Source: Caldisericota bacterium
GTDB taxonomy: Bacteria > Caldisericota > Caldisericia > Cryosericales > Cryosericaceae
NCBI GenBank assembly: GCA_026390215.1
Contig: JAPLGJ010000200.1
Span: 1-16,091 of the forward strand
Length of the DNA: 16,091 nt
Direction: 5' to 3'
Shown here: positions 13,447 through 16,091 of the stretch, piece by piece
How positions within the stretch are numbered: the stretch's first letter is position 1
Layout of the letters: every line of letters starts with the position of its first letter
Program-made: the position numbers and the translations under genes
Notes under the pieces: generated by a model
Told to the model about the DNA's origin: nothing
What the model saw: only the letters and a program-made list of their open reading frames with translations
The model's database searches: none

Positions 13447-15117
13447 CTAGCTTTCAGGACGGGTTGCAAACGGGACGTCTTCAGAGGCAGGGCCCGCAGC
13501 TACCTTCTGTGCCTCGAAGGCGAGATCTTCGTCGCACCTGGGGCAGAATGGATGATTGCCGGCGATGTACCCGTGTTTGGGGCATACCGAGAACGTGGGC
13601 GTAAGCGTGAAGTAGGGCAGTCGATAACTGTTCGTGACTGCGCGCACCAGCTGCCTGGCCTGATCCGCGCTTTCCAGCCGTTCGCCGAGGAACAGGTGGA
13701 CGACGGTGCCCCCCGTATATTTGACCTGAAGAGGGTCCTGGAGGTCAAGTGCTTCGAACGGGTCGGTCGTGTATGTCACGGGCAGCTGCGTGGAGTTGGT
13801 GTAGTAGGGGTCGGCTCCGTTCTTGACGGCCTCTTCGTTTGCCACGATGATGTCCGGATACAGAGCCTTGTCCTGCTTGGCCAGCACGTAAGTTGCTGAT
13901 TCGGCGGGGGTTGCTTCAAGATTATACAGCTGTCCGCTTGCGTGCTGGAACTCCTCGAGCTTGCCCAGCATGAAATCCATGATCTCGAGCGCAAGACGTT
14001 GTCCGTCGGGTTCAGCAATCGTGAAGCCGGCGAAATTGAGCAGGAGCTCGTTCATACCGTTGACGCCAATCGTGTTGAAATGGTTGGCCCAGTAGGACCC
14101 GTTGCATTGCTTGACCGCGTCGAGGTAGTGACGTGAATAAGGATAGAGTCCTGCAGCTGTTAGGTTTTCGATGATCTTGCGCTTGATTTCGAGCGACGTA
14201 CGAGCGACGTCCATGACGTGGGACAGGCGCCCGAACAGCTCGTCTCTGCTATGAGAGAGGTAGCCGATGCGCGGGAGGTCGATGGTGACGACCCCAATGG
14301 AACCGGTGAGAGGGTTGGCCGCAAACAATCCGCCGCCTCTCTTTCGCAGTTCGCGCGTGTCGAGCCTCAAACGACAACACATTGAGCGGGCATCGTCCGG
14401 ATCCATGTCGCTGTTTACGAAGTTGCTCCAGTACGGGATGCCGAACTTGGCGGTCATCTCGAAGATGGGGTCGTAGACAAGGTTCTGCCAATCGAAGTCC
14501 TTGGTAATATTGTACGTGGGGATGGGGAACGAGAAGACACGGCCCTTGGCGTCGCCGGCAAGCATGACTTCGGCGAATGCGCGGTTGAACATGTCCATCT
14601 CTGGCTGGAAGTCCGCATAGGTCTCGGGCACAGGCTTTCCGCCGATAATGGCTTCCTCGCCGGCGGTGGCGCCATGCGGGTGCAGATCCAGGGTGATGTT
14701 GCTGAAAGGGGATTGGAAGCCCGACCGCGTGGGGACGTTCATGTTGAACACGAACTCCTGCACAGCCTGCTTGACCTCGTCATAGTTCAGGCGATCGTAG
14801 CGGATGAAGGGCGCGAGATACGTGTCGACTGAGCTGAACGCTTGTGCGCCCGCTGCCTCGCCCTGCATGGTGAAGATGAAGTTGACCATCTGCCCCAGCG
14901 CCGAGCGGAAATGCTTGGCGGGCTTGCTTTCGACCTTGCCGTACACACCTCCGAGTCCCCTCAGGAGAAGGTCCTTGAGGTCCCAGCCCACACAGTAGGC
15001 GGCGAGATACCCCAGATCGTGAACGTAGATGTCGCCACCCACATGCGCATCCCGTACTTCCGGCGGATAGACCTCGTTCAGCCAGTAGCGACTCACGACG
15101 CTCGTCGCAAGGTGCAT
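13447..15117 (-). CDS. nrdD: Anaerobic ribonucleoside-triphosphate reductase core, lacking the glycyl-radical segment
   Basis: The catalytic barrel of class III ribonucleotide reductase, which makes dNTPs from NTPs without oxygen. From ATG 15117, 556 residues are readable. Core landmarks are RYWLNEVYPPEV, SMCCRLRLD (C247, C248), TGSIGVVTIDLPRIGYLS, LYPYSRHYL, NTIGVNGMNE and the zinc knuckle CPKHGY...CPRC (512-528). The protein ends 28 residues later in DVPFATRPES, without RVxGY or WNxGK, so the radical glycine is missing from this chain. Homology continues upstream of 15117 in the same frame (RRRDLKTLLDPRE, then ENSNTSYSLQGLN) to about 15237, but no start codon exists there. The natural start is probably ATG 15386, one base out of frame (see the 5' fragment). 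It is first in the nrd operon. Confidence 0.92.
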   Translation of the reverse strand: MHLATSVVSRYWLNEVYPPEVRDAHVGGDIYVHDLGYLAAYCVGWDLKDLLLRGLGGVYGKVESKPAKHFRSALGQMVNFIFTMQGEAAGAQAFSSVDTYLAPFIRYDRLNYDEVKQAVQEFVFNMNVPTRSGFQSPFSNITLDLHPHGATAGEEAIIGGKPVPETYADFQPEMDMFNRAFAEVMLAGDAKGRVFSFPIPTYNITKDFDWQNLVYDPIFEMTAKFGIPYWSNFVNSDMDPDDARSMCCRLRLDTRELRKRGGGLFAANPLTGSIGVVTIDLPRIGYLSHSRDELFGRLSHVMDVARTSLEIKRKIIENLTAAGLYPYSRHYLDAVKQCNGSYWANHFNTIGVNGMNELLLNFAGFTIAEPDGQRLALEIMDFMLGKLEEFQHASGQLYNLEATPAESATYVLAKQDKALYPDIIVANEEAVKNGADPYYTNSTQLPVTYTTDPFEALDLQDPLQVKYTGGTVVHLFLGERLESADQARQLVRAVTNSYRLPYFTLTPTFSVCPKHGYIAGNHPFCPRCDEDLAFEAQKVAAGPASEDVPFATRPES

Positions 15118-15386
15118 ATTGAGCCCCTGGAGAGAGTAGCTGGTGTTGGAGTTCTCGTTGACGCGCCAGTCCAGTTTCTCCAGGTACTTCTGGATTGTCT
15201 CGCGGGGGTCAAGCAGTGTCTTGAGGTCGCGTCGTCGGGGATCTGGGCGACGATAATGCGCGTCAGGCGGTCCGGTTCAGTCTCGTCGAATTCCTTCGTG
15301 GCCTTGCCGGCTTTCATGATAGCGATGCGTATCTTGGCCTGGTCGAAGAGTACTTTTTCACCTGTGCGCTTGATTACATATTGCAT
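15093..15386 (-). pseudogene. nrdD: 5' part of nrdD: half ATP-cone, out of frame with the core
   Basis: From ATG 15386 the frame reads MQYVIKRTGEKVLFDQAKIR and continues to LTRIIVAQIP (residue 50, near 15237). This is the first half of an ATP-cone, the allosteric nucleotide-binding domain at the N-terminus of NrdD. The second half, about 40 residues that usually end in a Tyr-Arg-rich AYILYR-like segment, is absent. Beyond 15237 this frame is meaningless, while RRRDLKTLLDPRE of the core appears one frame over. One more C in the CCCC run at 15237-15240 would join AQIP directly to RRRDLK. The ribosome binding site is weak (GGGGGC). Sequencing error, a real frameshift, or programmed -1 slippage are all possible. 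Confidence 0.75.
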
Positions 15387-15473
15387 GCGTATCGCCCCCA
15401 AGTACTGCTGATGGTCTTGACCCATGCTGCGCCGGACACTTCAGACTGTCGCACCCTCAGCAGGCACATGACC

Positions 15474-15501
15474 ATTCTATGGTGGCACGAGAGTGCGTCA
15501 A
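15474..15501 (-). promoter_or_regulatory. Promoter of the nrdD operon
   Basis: On the minus strand, -35 TTGACG (15496-15501), a 16-base spacer and -10 TAGAAT (15474-15479). The start is predicted near 15467, about 80 bases before ATG 15386. The -35 overlaps the stop codon of the upstream gene. No NrdR box was recognised. Confidence 0.6.
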
Positions 15502-15800
15502 GCATTGTGAAGATGCGGCTCAAGGGCTTGACAGAACCAGAATACCTGTTCCAGGAAGGACGTTCCCTGCTGGGGTTGAATGTCCTCGTCAGAATAGCGG
15601 GCCCGGTAGAACGCCGTCACAAAGAGTTCCAGAGAAGACGCGATGGGTTCGGACCGTTCACGGGCCCGTATCACCAGCTCTTGGGGGGTCTCGCCACGGG
15701 CAAGAGAGAGGGGCAGGTCCAGAAGGGCGGCAGCTCCCATGTAGAATAGGGCAATGACAGCCTCGCACCCCGTTCTTGTACGCTCTCCCGCATGCCTCAT
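15498..15800 (-). CDS. Small protein resembling the C-terminus of DUF4129 proteins
   Basis: A 100-residue protein of uncertain function. GETPQELVIRARE (36-48), followed by LFVTAFYRARYS (59-70), resembles the cytoplasmic C-terminal DUF4129 domain found behind membrane helices in transglutaminase-like and related proteins (TPxE ... ARY). Here no transmembrane part precedes it. ATG 15800 is chosen because AAAGAGGTGATC lies 7 bases upstream and a good promoter precedes it; the frame is open further upstream but has no ribosome binding site. It may be a stand-alone domain or a truncated gene. It stops just at the nrdD promoter and is divergent from the DegV gene. Confidence 0.6.
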   Translation of the reverse strand: MRHAGERTRTGCEAVIALFYMGAAALLDLPLSLARGETPQELVIRARERSEPIASSLELFVTAFYRARYSDEDIQPQQGTSFLEQVFWFCQALEPHLHNA

Positions 15801-15848
15801 GCCAGGATCACCTCTTTGCCCGTCAGCCATGTGCTGCAGACTGCAGGT

Positions 15849-15876
15849 ATTGTAGGGCGACAGGGCTGATTTGCAA
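15849..15876 (-). promoter_or_regulatory. Promoter of the DUF4129-like gene
   Basis: On the minus strand, -35 TTGCAA (15871-15876), a 16-base spacer and -10 TACAAT (15849-15854). The start codon lies at 15800. Confidence 0.55.
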
Positions 15877-15936
15877 TGCTGGAGCGGTACAAGAGGGTGC
15901 CGTACTGCCAAAGGGCGAGGTGCCGGCGCTGGCTGG

Positions 15937-15965
15937 TTGTTGTGGACCGTCTTTTCTGGTAAACT
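15937..15965 (+). promoter_or_regulatory. Promoter of the DegV-family gene
   Basis: -35 TTGTTG (15937-15942), a 17-base spacer and -10 TAAACT (15960-15965). It diverges from the promoter at 15849-15876. Confidence 0.55.
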
Positions 15966-15996
15966 GTGCGTGCGAATACGCGGAGGTGAACAACAC

Positions 15997-16091
15997 ATGA
16001 TACAAGTTGTCATGGACACGACGACAGGCATGACCAGACAGGAGTTCGACCAGTCAGGGATAGCGATGGTCCCTCTCTACGTCCGGGACGG
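15997..16091 (+). CDS. DegV family protein, N-terminal fragment
   Basis: The first 31 codons only; the gene runs off the window. MIQVVMDTTTGMTRQEF followed by GIAMVPLYV matches the start of DegV proteins (DSTxxLP, then GIxVVPLxV), which bind a fatty acid and supply it to the FakA kinase in Firmicutes. The usual DST/DSS is DTT here. ATG 15997 has GGAGGTGA upstream at 7-8 bases. The fatty-acid role is known for the family and not testable from this fragment. Confidence 0.8.
   Translation, partial: MIQVVMDTTTGMTRQEFDQSGIAMVPLYVRD

Noticed and set aside
13400..13447. Glycyl-radical segment hidden in another frame right after the nrdD stop
   Set aside because: The stop is followed within 15 bases by the ATG of the propeller gene, and no RVxGY-like sequence is found there; the segment is at 11768-11965.
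1..16091. CRISPR array, IS element or prophage
   Set aside because: No regularly spaced repeats, transposase, integrase or paired terminal inverted repeats were seen.

Overview
The window looks like chromosome of an anaerobic, fermentative, heterotrophic bacterium with a base composition in the mid-to-upper 50s % GC (by eye). The support is an oxygen-sensitive class III ribonucleotide reductase with its radical-SAM activase, acetate kinase next to a 3-hydroxyacyl-CoA dehydrogenase, AGGAGG-type ribosome binding sites and sigma70-like promoters. A deep-branching Caldiserica/Cryosericota-like or Firmicutes-like lineage would fit, but that is a guess. No rRNA, tRNA, CRISPR array or intact mobile element was seen.

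Layout: 1-611 (-) 5' part of a nucleoside/sugar-type ABC transporter ATPase; 965-1582 (-) internally duplicated DUF5671-like membrane protein; 1883-2266 (+) small zinc metallopeptidase-like protein; 2330-4386 (+) 3-hydroxyacyl-CoA dehydrogenase and acetate kinase, translationally coupled, ending in a strong terminator; 4443-4930 no confident gene, possibly decayed; 4931-5017 (+) 28-residue hydrophobic protein; 5127-6464 (+) membrane HD-GYP phosphodiesterase broken by an in-frame TAG; 6466-7044 (+) DUF5317 membrane protein; 7221-8327 (+) Nif3/YqfO-like metal protein; 8562-9737 (+) alanine racemase, apparently leaderless; 9751-10578 (+) beta-lactamase-fold serine hydrolase without a signal peptide; 10579-10959 noncoding with a perfect 15-bp hairpin; 10960-15386 (-) an anaerobic ribonucleotide reductase operon; 15498-15800 (-) small DUF4129-like protein; 15997-end (+) start of a DegV-family gene.

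The most unusual region is the nrd operon. The order is half ATP-cone plus nrdD core, then an anchored beta-propeller/SH3 protein, then a 65-residue free-standing glycyl-radical domain, then nrdG. The nrdD core stops just after its zinc knuckle and has no glycyl-radical segment; that segment (RVVGY, then WNKGK) is a separate gene with its own strong ribosome binding site, beyond the propeller gene. The activase NrdG would have to put the radical on a small separate protein that then completes the reductase, by analogy with the spare-part protein YfiD/GrcA of pyruvate formate-lyase. At its 5' end nrdD also lacks half of the ATP-cone and is out of frame by one base at a C4 run.

Other notable points are a dehydrogenase with three predicted substrate-pocket polar residues changed to alanine while the His-Glu pair remains, the amber codon in the HD-GYP gene, the leaderless alr promoter, and a near-perfect palindrome before alr. 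Several loci carry single disabling lesions, so draft-assembly error must be ruled out before biological conclusions are drawn from the lesions themselves.
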